DNA from: Caulochytrium protostelioides
Taxonomy: Eukaryota > Chytridiomycota > Caulochytriomycetes > Caulochytriales > Caulochytriaceae
Assembly: GCA_003615045.1 (NCBI GenBank)
Contig: ML014258.1
Location: 1 to 46,857 of the forward strand
Reading direction: 5' to 3'
Length of the DNA stretch: 46,857 nucleotides
In this document: positions 10,419 to 20,529 of the stretch, one piece after another
Layout of the letters: each line of letters begins with the position of its first letter
How positions within the stretch are numbered: position 1 is the stretch's first letter
Notes under the pieces: model-generated
What the model saw: only the letters and a program-made list of their open reading frames with translations
The model's database searches: none
What the model was told of the DNA's origin: nothing
Program-made: the position numbers and the translations under genes

Positions 10419-11336
10419 GGCTCATACTGCCGTGTGGAGCTCCGGTGTGACACAGGATGCCAAGCCCCACAGATCAGGCCAGATCCAGCGCAGGATCGCG
10501 TCTGGGGATGGCGACGCGTCCGATGTCGATGGATCGGTCCGTGATGCCCGTCTCGAGCGATTACGGCTCGCGCGCTTGGTAGAAAAGAGCAGAACGGGCC
10601 AGAGGTCAGGCTCAGTCACGATGACTTACGCGGTCAGCATATGGCAGACCGCTCTGAAAACAGGAGTGGGGGTTCCGGCGAGCAAGAAATGGCGCATAAG
10701 ACGGCAGCATTGGCGATGGCATCGTGACGGTCATGAGTGCGTAATACCCCCGATCGGCCGCTGCTGGCTCGGTCCAAGGTACACGGGTTGCGTGCCGGTG
10801 GCATCGGCAGATCGGCGAGTTCGCCGGGGCTTCGGCATGCTCCACCCGCGGTCTTTCACGGCCGCGCTTAAACTGCGCCCCCGACCGCCGCCTTCATCAT
10901 CGGTTCTCGCGACCCTGGGGGTCGCCAGGAAAAGCGGGGTTTCTACAAGGCGGCGTGCCGACACGATATCAGCACGCCCCTGCCGTCACCAGCCGCATCA
11001 CACCCTAGGGGCTCCTTTAGCAATGAGGATCCTCCTCGCTCAGACCGGGGATCCCATGACCTGTGTGCTGGATGCTGATGCTGATGCGCTGGTTGGCTGT
11101 CATGCCATGACGATAAAACACTTCCCATCTCTGTCTCGATATCTCCGACATCCGAGAACAATCGACGCTCACACTTCCGTCTCGGCACTGGATCGCCAAA
11201 CGATGTGAGTCTGATCCGCGACATTCTCATGCAGCGCTCAGCATCCAACGAACTGCGTATGTTTTTTTTTTGTTTGGTTATCGGCGAAACTTCGCCAGAA
11301 TGAAATTCCCGCCCTGCGTTCGTACTAGGAGATTCG
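10419..11336. promoter_or_regulatory. Divergent intergenic/promoter region
   Basis: This 918-bp spacer separates the start codons of the 891-residue gene (-) and the FANCJ-like gene (+), so it must hold promoters for both. A run of ten T at 11262-11271, about 65 bp upstream of the helicase ATG, is the clearest promoter-like feature (a nucleosome-disfavouring poly(dA:dT) tract in GC-rich DNA). No clear TATA box is seen. A plus-strand open frame crossing the region has no family signature. Confidence 0.5.
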
Positions 11337-14300
11337 ATGGACGGCGCCCCGGCTGCCACGATTCCTGATGGGCCTGCCGACGTGCCGGCCCACAGCGATG
11401 TCGACGAAGTCGTCGTGAACGACGACGACGACGGCGGGCGCACTTATGTGCTGGATGGCGTGCAGGTCGCATTTCCGTTTGAGGCGTATCCCGCACAGCT
11501 GGACATCATGACGCACTGCGTCCAAGCGATGAAGCGCGGCGAAAGCATGCTGCTTGAAAGCCCGACGGGGACCGGCAAGACGATTTGTCTCTTGAGCGCC
11601 ATTGTCGCATGGCAGCGCCACATCACGCTGCATCCCGAAGACCGGCCTGATGCGGCGCAGCCGCGAGCACCCCAGGCGGCCGCGGAGGACGGTGAAACGC
11701 TGCTGACCCAAGCGGACCCGCAGGCGCTTGTCGCGCATACGCAGAATCTCCGCGGAATGATGGAAGATAGGGGTGCCCACGTGGCCGACGACGATCATGC
11801 AAGCGAAGGCCGTGAGGTGCCATCCCCTCGCGGCGTCGCGGACGATGACGACGGCGACTCTGGCTCTGAATCGGATTTCCAGACGCAGGTGCCGTATGCG
11901 CCCGTGCTCACCGCGGAAACGCCAAGCCGGGGCGGGGGCCACCGCCCGCCCCGACAGACGCCGACGAAAGCGCTGGCCATCGGGTATGACTCCGACGTGT
12001 TGTCGCGGGCCACGCCGCCGCGCGCCGGCGGAGCCGAAGCCGGTCCAGGCACCGTGGGCGACGCCTTTTCCCGCACACCGAACGCGCGGGTGCGCATGAA
12101 GCCGGATGTGCCCGACAAATCGGTCAGGATGTACCGCCCGCCGCAGGTCTTTTTCACGTCTCGCACCCAGAAGCAGATCAAACAGGCGATGCGGGAACTC
12201 CGACGGCTGCGACTGAGCGATACGTCGGTGACGATGCTCGGGTCCAAGGAGCACCTGTGTATTCACCCCAAAATCAGCAAGAAGCCGAACCGGGCCGAGG
12301 CCTGCGATGTGCTGCTCAAGAAGGGCCAGTGCGCCTATCTGATGCGATTGAAACGGTCGCTGAACCAGGCGGCCCTGCAGACTTGGCAGGGCGAGGAAGC
12401 ACCAGCAAATGGCGACGATGCGCCGTCGTCGACCGGGGCCAACACACTGAATCTCGAGGGTATCATGGACATGGAAGATTTGCTGACGGTGGGACGCCAG
12501 AAGCGGTGTTGTCCATACTACCTGTCGCGCGAACTTGCGAAAACAGCCGCCATCGTCTTTTCGCCCTACCAGTACATTCTGAATCCCATGATCCGCGAGG
12601 CCACCGACATCCGTCTTGACGGAGCCGTGGTCATCCTCGATGAAGCCCACAACGTCGAGGAAGCCTGCACGGAAGCCGCGTCCGTCGAGCTATCAGAGAA
12701 CAGCATGGATTTCATTCAGACGTCGCTGCTGCCGCTCTCTTATCCGGACCACCCGCTTGAAGTCCGAGCCCACAGCCACCATGGCCGCCGCCATGGCCTC
12801 GCGGCCACGGCGGGTGTCCCACGCCGTACCAGCGCCGGTGCACGCCCGCATACAGCTCCAGGCGCGGCGCCATCCGCCGACCCCGCCGACGAGCTGGAGC
12901 CGCATCAAGCATGTAAGCTCATTATTCACGTGATCCGGCGGCTATTGGCCTTCATGACCGCGTTTGACGCCGGCAAGATGTCGGGCGACCACCGCATGCG
13001 CATCTGCGTCTGGGCAGACGGGCTCATTGGCCCTGCACTGAGCGAGATGGGGCTTGATCGCCCGACGTTCACGAACCTCCAGCGCGCCGTCGCGCTGTTG
13101 CACCAGCTGAGCGCAGCGACGCCGCCGCGGCCGGCGCGGGACAGTTCGGGCGGCGGGCGCCACAAGGCCCCGGCGCCTGCGGCAGCCGGTGCCCTTGAAA
13201 CGTTGCTGGATATCGTGTCGTCGTCGAGCTTTTTGGTGCTCAAGCACTTTATTTATGTGCTCTCACTTTTTTGGGACATCGGCCACAGCCAGACGCACTC
13301 CTTTTACCGCCTCGCGCTGCTCAAGCGGGGACCTGGCGCGACGAGCAACGCCGGCGAGGCCTCGGGCGCGCCGGGCAAACGGAAGCGAGGTCCTCACGGC
13401 CAGTGGCGCTGGTCGATTGCGCTGTGGTGCCTCAACCCGGGCGTCGTCTTTCGCCCCATCGCGCAAATGAGTCACTCGATCCTCCTGGCCAGCGGCACGC
13501 TCACACCGATGGCCAGCTTCGCGTCCGAGCTGAGCCACACCTTCCACCACGTGGTCCAAGCGCCCCACGTGATTCGGCCTGCCCAGCTGTGGGCCGGGCT
13601 GATCTCCGTCGGGCCGCGCAAACTGTCGCTGACGGCCAAGTACAGTGACCAGCAGCAGCATACGTTCCAGGACGAGCTCGGCTACGCGATCGGGCGCATT
13701 GCACAAAAGATCCCGCAGGGCGTGCTCGTGTTTCTGCCCAGCTACCATATGCTGGATACCCTCGTCGCGCGATGGACCGTGACCGGTTGCATGGCGGCGC
13801 TGCGCCAAGTTAAGCAGGTCTTCCAGGAGCAAGCTGGACCAGGTCAGGCCGCATCGATGGACGCTCTGTTGAGCGAGTATACGTCCGCTGCATGCGATCC
13901 GCGTTCCTCAGGCGCGCTGCTGCTGTGTGTGTATCGCGGCCGGCTGAGCGAAGGCATCGACTTTACGGACGGGATGGCTCGCGGCGTGATCGCCGTCGGT
14001 ATCCCCTATCCGAACGTCCATGACCGTCGCGGCAAAGAAAAGCGGAGCTACAACGATCGCAACCCCGCCCTTCTCTCCGGCAGCAACTACTACGAATGCC
14101 TCGCCTTCCGCGCTTACAACCAAGCTCTCGGTCGCTGCATCCGCCACCGCGATGACTGGGGCGCCATGATCCTTCTCGACGGTCGGCTTCAATCGGACCA
14201 GCGCCGCGCCAAGATCTCGCTCTGGATCCGCGGAAGCCTGCGGACCTACCAGGCATTTGAGCAGGCCGAGACGAGTCTCTCCGGGTTTCTCCGCTCACAC

Positions 14301-14786
14301 ACACAACCACCCACCGTGGCCCAGGTCGTATCCGTTCTCCCGGTTCTCCCATCCGCGGCGCCGACCGTCTCAGCAGCAGCACCCCCTGCATCTTCATCAG
14401 CGACGGCAGCGCCTGAGGGCATCCCGCATCGGCCGCTCGTCCCCCTGCTGAGCGCTCTTCCGGATGAGCGTTTGGCCCATACCGGGGTAAGACTGCCACC
14501 CGTAGGTGAATCCGCGGCTGAGTGCGGAGCCGTCGGCGTGCCGCCAGAGACAGAACCCCCATCTGAAGGTATCGCTGCGGAGACCGCCGCGCAGCCGCCC
14601 GTCTCCAACACGGTCACTCGAGACCTGATCGCGCTGACAAAAGTGCTGCCTCACGACGAGACGAACCAACAACGGGCGCGGATCACGGAGATAACAGGAC
14701 CTATCCACACCGTAGACCCTGCCGAGCCTGTGTGGGGCACCGTCAGCAGCAGCGGCTGGCTCGACCCGTATCCCATGTTTTTTTGA
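11337..14786 (+). CDS. BRIP1: FANCJ/BRIP1-like Fe-S DNA helicase (XPD/Rad3 superfamily 2)
   Basis: This 1,149-residue 5'-to-3' DNA helicase is probably involved in crosslink repair and G-quadruplex unwinding in the nucleus. Visible are the Q-motif-like FPFEAYPAQ (46-54), Walker A ESPTGTGKT (74-82), a 170-residue acidic insert, motif Ia SRTQKQ, Fe-S cluster cysteines C308, C323, C332 and C391 or C392, the DEAH box (435-438), a helicase C-terminal domain with LLASGTLTPM, and motif VI QALGRCIRHR (929-938) followed by DDWGA. The wording around motif VI and the IPYPNV segment fits FANCJ better than RTEL1, DDX11/Chl1 or XPD. Residues about 1000-1149 are a disordered tail. Start: ATG at 11337 is the only ATG near the frame opening. 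S. cerevisiae and S. pombe have Chl1 and XPD but no clear FANCJ. Confidence 0.9.
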   Translation: MDGAPAATIPDGPADVPAHSDVDEVVVNDDDDGGRTYVLDGVQVAFPFEAYPAQLDIMTHCVQAMKRGESMLLESPTGTGKTICLLSAIVAWQRHITLHPEDRPDAAQPRAPQAAAEDGETLLTQADPQALVAHTQNLRGMMEDRGAHVADDDHASEGREVPSPRGVADDDDGDSGSESDFQTQVPYAPVLTAETPSRGGGHRPPRQTPTKALAIGYDSDVLSRATPPRAGGAEAGPGTVGDAFSRTPNARVRMKPDVPDKSVRMYRPPQVFFTSRTQKQIKQAMRELRRLRLSDTSVTMLGSKEHLCIHPKISKKPNRAEACDVLLKKGQCAYLMRLKRSLNQAALQTWQGEEAPANGDDAPSSTGANTLNLEGIMDMEDLLTVGRQKRCCPYYLSRELAKTAAIVFSPYQYILNPMIREATDIRLDGAVVILDEAHNVEEACTEAASVELSENSMDFIQTSLLPLSYPDHPLEVRAHSHHGRRHGLAATAGVPRRTSAGARPHTAPGAAPSADPADELEPHQACKLIIHVIRRLLAFMTAFDAGKMSGDHRMRICVWADGLIGPALSEMGLDRPTFTNLQRAVALLHQLSAATPPRPARDSSGGGRHKAPAPAAAGALETLLDIVSSSSFLVLKHFIYVLSLFWDIGHSQTHSFYRLALLKRGPGATSNAGEASGAPGKRKRGPHGQWRWSIALWCLNPGVVFRPIAQMSHSILLASGTLTPMASFASELSHTFHHVVQAPHVIRPAQLWAGLISVGPRKLSLTAKYSDQQQHTFQDELGYAIGRIAQKIPQGVLVFLPSYHMLDTLVARWTVTGCMAALRQVKQVFQEQAGPGQAASMDALLSEYTSAACDPRSSGALLLCVYRGRLSEGIDFTDGMARGVIAVGIPYPNVHDRRGKEKRSYNDRNPALLSGSNYYECLAFRAYNQALGRCIRHRDDWGAMILLDGRLQSDQRRAKISLWIRGSLRTYQAFEQAETSLSGFLRSHTQPPTVAQVVSVLPVLPSAAPTVSAAAPPASSSATAAPEGIPHRPLVPLLSALPDERLAHTGVRLPPVGESAAECGAVGVPPETEPPSEGIAAETAAQPPVSNTVTRDLIALTKVLPHDETNQQRARITEITGPIHTVDPAEPVWGTVSSSGWLDPYPMFF

Positions 14787-14799
14787 TATACAATGCTGC

Positions 14800-14805
14800 A
14801 ATAAA
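14800..14805 (+). terminator. Candidate AATAAA polyadenylation signal of the helicase gene
   Basis: AATAAA begins 14 bp after the helicase stop codon. Cleavage 10-30 nt downstream would fall inside or against the opposite-strand tRNA gene, giving a very tight tail-to-tail arrangement. Confidence 0.5.
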
Positions 14806-14808
14806 CGC

Positions 14809-14814
14809 AAAAAA
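14809..14814 (-). terminator. Pol III terminator (T6) of tRNA-Val
   Basis: Six A on the plus strand, read as six T on the minus strand, start 7 nt after the tRNA discriminator base. This is the usual RNA polymerase III stop. Confidence 0.85.
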
Positions 14815-14820
14815 TCATCA

Positions 14821-14894
14821 TGATCGATGACGGGATCGAACCGCCGACCTTATCCGTGTTAAGGATACGTGATAACCAACTACACCAATCGACC
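14821..14894 (-). tRNA. tRNA-Val (anticodon AAC)
   Basis: A full cloverleaf folds on the minus strand. The 7-bp acceptor stem GGTCGAT/ATCGATC has one G-U pair. The D arm carries the A box TGGTGTAGTTGG, the anticodon stem TATCC/GGATA is perfect around loop TTAACAC (anticodon AAC, reads GUU and, as inosine, GUC/GUA), and the T arm GGCGG/CCGTC surrounds TTCGATC (B box at 14832-14842). The discriminator is A, there is no intron, and a T6 terminator follows. CCA is not encoded, as expected for a nuclear tRNA gene. Confidence 0.95.
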
Positions 14895-16136
14895 TGATTT
14901 TTGCTTTTTTCATACCCGGTTAAAACTAGCACTAGTGAGAGTTTCTTCACATCATTCTTCGTTCTCGGGATGAAGATTTCTCTTTGCTGAGTTCAGTATA
15001 CCTGAAGGATCACACTTTTTCGCGTTTGTTTCTTTTTTTCGTTCCTCACTCGTCCCATTCATGTCTGCAGCCCGAAACTTAAATACTGAATATACTGAAT
15101 TTTTGAAAAAAAAGGGGTTCATGATTCATATCAGGGTTGCATTATTAAAAAGATGCGTCCACTTTCAACACGGACTGTCTTAGTAGTACGCAATAGGGAT
15201 TGTCCAATTGACCTCCCCGTGCGCCGTATTGATGGTTGTTTCATCGAACGTATCGGTATATCGGACGACCCACAATACATTCAAGGGGTCGGCCGAGTGC
15301 GATGATGGTACATGTCGGTGCCATGTTAATCTGCGCGCCAGCTCTCTCCTTTCGAGCCTCGAGTCGCTTGCCCGCTGCTGATGCAGTCACCCACGTGCTG
15401 TCGCGCCTCGTTCTGAGACGCTGGCTGAATCCTGGACGGGCGTGGAGCTCGCCCTGAGTCGCTGGTCTGGATAGGAAAGCGATCTCTCCTCGTGGCTGGT
15501 TCTCACTGCCGGTCGTTGGCGCCGCTGTCGCCATCGGCGGCCATGCAGGGCGGCGGAATTTGGGGCCGTCGGCGACTTAAATGGCCGATCGGCCCAGTCG
15601 GGCGACGGGCGACGGGCGGTCGGCGGCGGCGGCGGCGGCGGCGCCGGCGTTTGGCCTAGCGGCTGCTCATCGCTTCGGCCCCCGGCGGACTTGAAATTCT
15701 CCTAGAACAAAAGACAAAAACACTTGCGATCTTGGTCGTCCGTACACGCGAGACCAGCAGGACGCTTCCAACGGCTCGCCGGGGAAGCGAGGAATGCCGG
15801 GGCGACGCCGTCCCTGATCGGCCAGGGGTACGGCGTGCCGCCGCGAACACGAATCGCCTTCATGCCCGTGCGCCGATGCACCGATGCCGAGGCATGTACA
15901 CGGTTCCACGGTTGGCGACGATGCGAGCCCGTCTCGATCTCCTCAAGATCGATTGGACTCGATCTCATCCATGAAGATAGGTCCAGAGAGCTTATTCCGA
16001 CTCCAGGCGCGATCGACGGCGCCGTGACTCTCTACGGATCCGGTACGCTCTTCCCGGCCGCCTGCTTTCTGTGGATCGCTGTCTGGTCCAATCTGCGACG
16101 ACTTCTGCCCGGTCCCCGTCGCGCGTGATCTCCGCA
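14895..16136. other. Intergenic region upstream of the FtsX-like gene
   Basis: About 14,900-15,250 is markedly AT-rich for this window and holds the tRNA 5' flank. From about 15,300 the DNA is GC-rich and presumably contains the promoter and 5' UTR of the FtsX-like gene, including a short GGC run near 15,626-15,652. No gene, TATA box or transposon was recognised. Confidence 0.45.
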
Positions 16137-19100
16137 ATGGACGACGCCCGCGACCCGCCCGCGACGCCGTCCCGGCCGCCGCCGCCGCGGCCGCTCGGTG
16201 CGGCTCGGACGGGCTCGAGCCGGCTCGATCTCGCTGGCACCGACTCCCGGCCAGGCACGGTTGCCGCCAGCACCGCCTCCATGGCCGGCCAGGCGGCCGA
16301 GAAGACGACCGCGTCGGTCGACTCCCTCGTGCCGGTGCCGCCTCACTCCACGCCACCCGCTTCCGTCTCCCTTTCGGCCTCTGTCCCGGCTTCTCTGCCG
16401 GTCTCGGTCCCGGTCTCGGTCCCGGTCTCGGTCCGGCCTCCGGCGCCGCCTTCGGCATCTGCATCCGCATCCACCGCGGCGCTGCCGACGGCGAGGGTGG
16501 ACCATCGCGGCCGACCGACCGAGCCGCAGTGGCCGGCTCACTACCCCGTCGCCGAGTCGCGGCCACAGGACACCCCCCACGACGGCGCCGCTGCCGCGCC
16601 AGAGATGTCGCCGCCGGGCCGACCCCATTCGACGCGGCGGTCGACGTCCCAACGACCGGCCACCACATCCAGCCCGGCAGCGATGTCTCGCTCAAGCTCG
16701 ACGGGGCCGGCCGGGGCGGTGCCGGTGATCCAGGTGGAGGCCGACCCCGCGGATGCTGTGGCGGCGAGGGACACGCTGGCGGTGCCGCGGCCACCGTCCT
16801 CGACATCGCTGGCATTGGCGGCGGGCGTCCCGCCGCCACGGCCGCCGGCGAGCGACGAGATCATGCGCTCGCGGAGTTCCCTGACGACGGCCGACGCCAA
16901 GCTGCTCGGCGGGAAGGGCGCGACCGGCGTCGTCGTCGTCGTCTCGCCGCTCGCCGACGTCCAGAAATCCGCGACGGCCGCGGACGCGTCCGTCATCGCG
17001 GTGAACGCCGACCCGAATGACGCGGGTAACGTGCATATGTGGGATAAGCAGCCGCTGCGGGAGATCCCGTACGGCCGCAAGCTGCGCTCGGAGGCGGCCC
17101 ACAACGCGCGGCTCAGCTCGCGCGAGGTCGCCAAGAACAAAACGCAGTTCTGTATTGGCTGCTCCTCCGTATGCATTGTCGTGTTTGCCGTGGCCTTGCT
17201 CCTCAGCGTCATGTCCATCACGCCGGTCATCTTTCTCGCGCTCGCCGAGTCATCGAGCGGTGAGATGGACTTGGTGCTCACCGTCCGCAGTGGGAGCGGG
17301 TTTACGAGCTTGAACTATACGCAGGCGCAGCTCGACTTGCAGGAAGTCAATCTTCCTGCGGCACAGCTTATGACGCCCCGCTTTGTCAGCTCGGGCGTCA
17401 GCATCTTTAAGGCCGCCTCGTGCTACGAGTGGTCCGCCAACAACATCACAGGCTACTCGAACGCCACGTATGGCGGCTTCGCAATGCCCACCACCCGCCA
17501 GTGCCAGTGGCGGCCCGGATGTTTGTTTACCATTTGCGACGCGTACATTGCCACCAATTTCTTGGCGATCGATAGTGACCGGGAGCGCGCGATGGGTATC
17601 GGGCGCAAGTGGGACCATCCCGCCGTGCCTGCCGACGAGGTCTACATCAACCACTATGCGGCCAAGAAACTCGATGTGGAGGTCGGCGATTGGATCTACC
17701 TGCGCCTCGATGCCCAGGCTATGTTTCCGAATGCGCTGGACGAAGCGCGCGCCCGCGTATATAATAACCCCACGCCGTCGTGGGCCCAGGATGTCGTCAA
17801 TATCCCGGTCAAGATCGGACTCGTGTTTGATCCGAGCGACACAACCAAGTTCAGCAACAGTTACGAAAAGGAACCCATGATCCTCTACGAGTTTGCAAAC
17901 CTCATCTCGTTGGCCGCGCCGCATCTCGATCCCCTGTACAGTGCGGCGATGCGCGAGACGCTGGCATCACTCGCGCCCAAGATCGTTGACGAGGCCTCCG
18001 ATATTCTCGTGGGCTGTGGGTCGCCCAGCTGGAAGTGCTACCAGGAGAAGGATTTCAACAAGATTTCGAAAAAGCTGACGGCGTGGGCGTCGCAGATCGT
18101 CTGGCGCCTCGGCGCGGCCGATGTCACGCGCAACCTGCCCATCCTGTCCTCGCTTGGCGCCTACAGCACCTTCTCGCAGTTCCTGGGCCTGATCGTCAGC
18201 TTCATTATCATATTGCTCGCCGCCGTCTCGGTCTTCCTCATCTACGGCTTGCTGATGGCCTCGGTCGAGACGCGTACATTTGAGCTCGGGATCCTGCGCA
18301 TGATCGGCACGACCCGGTCAGGCATCATCAAGCTGCTCATCACGCAGGCCGTCTTCTATGCGGTGCCCGCGTGGGCCGTCGGCCTCGCCGTGGCGCAGGG
18401 CGCGCTCGCCGTCGTTCACAAGTTGCTGTACGCGTCGAACAAGCTCGACACGCGCACGCAGCTGACTGGCGACGCGATCGCCGTCGCCACCGTGCTCGGC
18501 CTCGTCGTCCCGCTCATCTCGGCGATTTTCCCGATCCGTGCCGCGCTCACCCAAAACATCCGCGACTCACTCGACCGCCGCTCGTCCAAGATCAAGGCCG
18601 TGGCGGTGTCTATGGACCGCAGCAGCCCCGGCTCGATCGCGATGAATTGGTCGTTCCTGCTCGCGGGGCTCGTGTGCACGACGTGCGGGCTTTGTATCTA
18701 CTACTTTTTGCCCGCGAGCCTGACCGCGTCCAATTTGAACTCGCTGTTCTCCATGTACCTCGCGATCCTGGTGGGTATGCTGATGGGGCTCGTCAGCCTC
18801 TCATTCAACCTGCAGCCTTTGCTGGAGCGCCTGCTGCTGCTCATCATCTCGACCGTGCTCTTCTTTGAGAACCAAGCGCTGCCGCCGATTGTTGCCCGCA
18901 ATCTGACGACGCACAAAGTCCGGAACCGCAAGACGGCGATTATGTTTTCCTTTTCGATCGCCTTCATCATCTTCCTCACCTCGGCACTCTCGAGCCAGCT
19001 GAACAGCATGCAGGTCAGCCAGATCCAAAGCACTGGCGCGGATATCAAGATCTCCACGACGAAGGAGGACAAGAACGAACGGCCGGTGGGGATCTCGCTG

Positions 19101-20231
19101 ATTCCGTCGATCGAGGCGCTGTGCGAGGCGTTCCCGGACGTCGTGAACACGTGGAGCTACATGTCGGCGAACCTCGACGCGGCGCTGCCGAACAACTATC
19201 TGGACACGTACATCCAGAACTCGGGCCGCATCGTCTCGTACGGCGTCTGGACGCAGGGCGTCTCCTCCAACTTCCTCGACCTGCCGCCGCCCGTCGGCCA
19301 GATCGCCGTGACCCAGATCGTTAGGAAAGACCCCGTGATGAGCGACGTCGTGTCCTCCGTCTCGAGCCAGCTGTACACCATCAAGGGCTACACTAGCGCG
19401 GCGATGTCCGCGAACCTGCAGGCGGCACTTGCGATCCAGTCGCTGCCGAACCACGCGCCCAACTTCACCGACGCATTCCTCGTCTCTGTGGAAGGCGCCA
19501 CGAGCCCGTACGCAACGGTCAACTCGACCTTTTTGCGGCCGCTCGCCTTCCTCGCCTCGGCGCCAATCGCCGTCTACTCGAATTTCCCGCGCATGACCAC
19601 CACAACGTTGATGCTCAGTTTGCCGACTGTCTCGGATCTCTCGATGGGGCTGTGGCCCTCAATCGAGGACATCCCGCTAACGACCATGCTGGTGTCGCTT
19701 AAGACGCTCTCAGGCCCGCGCCACGCGTCTTTCATCGCGCAGCTCGAAAACCTAGCCGCGACCGACATCGCGATTTCGCTCGACATCCTCGACGAGAAGC
19801 TCGCGACGTTCGAGACGTCGAAATCGCTCCTCAGCCTGGTGTTCAATTTGGCGACGGTGCTGGTGCTGATCATCACGCTGTTCTCGCTGAATTCGTGTAT
19901 GTACACGAACATTATCGAGCAGTCCAAGGAGCTCGGACTCCTGCGCGCACTCGGCGTCACGAAGGGCGCCATCTTCCGCATCTACATCTACGAGGCCTAC
20001 ATCCTGACGCTCGCCAGCGGCCTGCTCGGCATCTCGGTAGGCACCTTCATTGCGTGGCTCAGCTCCGCGCAGAGTGGGCTGACCTCGGAGCTCGTCCTGC
20101 CGTTTCCGTTCCCCTGGGAAATCGCGATCATTGTCATTGCCGTCTCCTGGGCCTCGGCCATCGTCTCAACCGCCTCGCCCGTCTGGCACTACGTCGGCCG
20201 CATGACCATCGTGAAAATCCTGCGTGAATAG
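16137..20231 (+). CDS. Large FtsX/MacB-type (ABC3) permease-like membrane protein
   Basis: This 1,364-residue polytopic membrane protein has two FtsX-type permease modules. A Pro/Ser/Val-rich, probably cytosolic tail of about 335 residues (with a PVSVPVSV repeat) precedes TM1 (about 341-372). A roughly 300-residue exposed domain follows, then TMs near 682-707, 733-760, 780-800, 839-860, 870-890 and 933-952. A second exposed domain (about 955-1230) and three final TMs (about 1234, 1288, 1328) complete it. After TM2 and TM9 come the family-typical cytosolic segments FELGILRMIGTT and KELGLLRALGVT. Bacterial relatives (MacB, LolC, FtsX) work with a separate ATPase and span an envelope. No Walker motif is encoded here, so a partner or a mechanotransmission role is inferred. 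Start: ATG at 16137; the longer frame opens only with GTG at 16071. Confidence 0.82.
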   Translation: MDDARDPPATPSRPPPPRPLGAARTGSSRLDLAGTDSRPGTVAASTASMAGQAAEKTTASVDSLVPVPPHSTPPASVSLSASVPASLPVSVPVSVPVSVRPPAPPSASASASTAALPTARVDHRGRPTEPQWPAHYPVAESRPQDTPHDGAAAAPEMSPPGRPHSTRRSTSQRPATTSSPAAMSRSSSTGPAGAVPVIQVEADPADAVAARDTLAVPRPPSSTSLALAAGVPPPRPPASDEIMRSRSSLTTADAKLLGGKGATGVVVVVSPLADVQKSATAADASVIAVNADPNDAGNVHMWDKQPLREIPYGRKLRSEAAHNARLSSREVAKNKTQFCIGCSSVCIVVFAVALLLSVMSITPVIFLALAESSSGEMDLVLTVRSGSGFTSLNYTQAQLDLQEVNLPAAQLMTPRFVSSGVSIFKAASCYEWSANNITGYSNATYGGFAMPTTRQCQWRPGCLFTICDAYIATNFLAIDSDRERAMGIGRKWDHPAVPADEVYINHYAAKKLDVEVGDWIYLRLDAQAMFPNALDEARARVYNNPTPSWAQDVVNIPVKIGLVFDPSDTTKFSNSYEKEPMILYEFANLISLAAPHLDPLYSAAMRETLASLAPKIVDEASDILVGCGSPSWKCYQEKDFNKISKKLTAWASQIVWRLGAADVTRNLPILSSLGAYSTFSQFLGLIVSFIIILLAAVSVFLIYGLLMASVETRTFELGILRMIGTTRSGIIKLLITQAVFYAVPAWAVGLAVAQGALAVVHKLLYASNKLDTRTQLTGDAIAVATVLGLVVPLISAIFPIRAALTQNIRDSLDRRSSKIKAVAVSMDRSSPGSIAMNWSFLLAGLVCTTCGLCIYYFLPASLTASNLNSLFSMYLAILVGMLMGLVSLSFNLQPLLERLLLLIISTVLFFENQALPPIVARNLTTHKVRNRKTAIMFSFSIAFIIFLTSALSSQLNSMQVSQIQSTGADIKISTTKEDKNERPVGISLIPSIEALCEAFPDVVNTWSYMSANLDAALPNNYLDTYIQNSGRIVSYGVWTQGVSSNFLDLPPPVGQIAVTQIVRKDPVMSDVVSSVSSQLYTIKGYTSAAMSANLQAALAIQSLPNHAPNFTDAFLVSVEGATSPYATVNSTFLRPLAFLASAPIAVYSNFPRMTTTTLMLSLPTVSDLSMGLWPSIEDIPLTTMLVSLKTLSGPRHASFIAQLENLAATDIAISLDILDEKLATFETSKSLLSLVFNLATVLVLIITLFSLNSCMYTNIIEQSKELGLLRALGVTKGAIFRIYIYEAYILTLASGLLGISVGTFIAWLSSAQSGLTSELVLPFPFPWEIAIIVIAVSWASAIVSTASPVWHYVGRMTIVKILRE

Positions 20232-20338
20232 CCGTCTCTCCCTCAGCAGTCGTCCGAGCCGCGGCTCCCGCGTCACGACGTCGTTGGCGGCCGCGTCGGA
20301 TACCGGCGCACCCTTTCTTGTCGCTTTGTCATCTACCA

Positions 20339-20365
20339 AATAAATCCTGCCAGATCAATAAATAA
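20339..20365 (+). terminator. Candidate polyadenylation signals of the FtsX-like gene
   Basis: AATAAA occurs at 20339-20344, and an overlapping AATAAATAAAT cluster follows at about 20357, roughly 110-130 bp after the FtsX-like stop codon. This is a suitable place for 3'-end formation before the Fanzor fragment. Confidence 0.55.
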
Positions 20366-20529
20366 ATACATCCTCACGGCGACGCCGATGCAGAATCAGC
20401 GCGGAGCATGGCGAGGGACCGGCGGAACGAACGGGATCGAGTCCGAGCCTTCGCGTTCGATGACGGGCGCCCAACCCCCGCTAGCACGCCACGCGCCATG
20501 GCTGGCCAGGGGTCCCACGCCCCAAGTCC

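Noticed and set aside
10153-11208. 351-codon plus-strand frame overlapping the 891-residue gene start and the divergent spacer
   Set aside because: Its first part is antisense to a better gene, its composition is Arg/Ser-rich as expected for shadow frames in GC-rich DNA, and no motif is visible.
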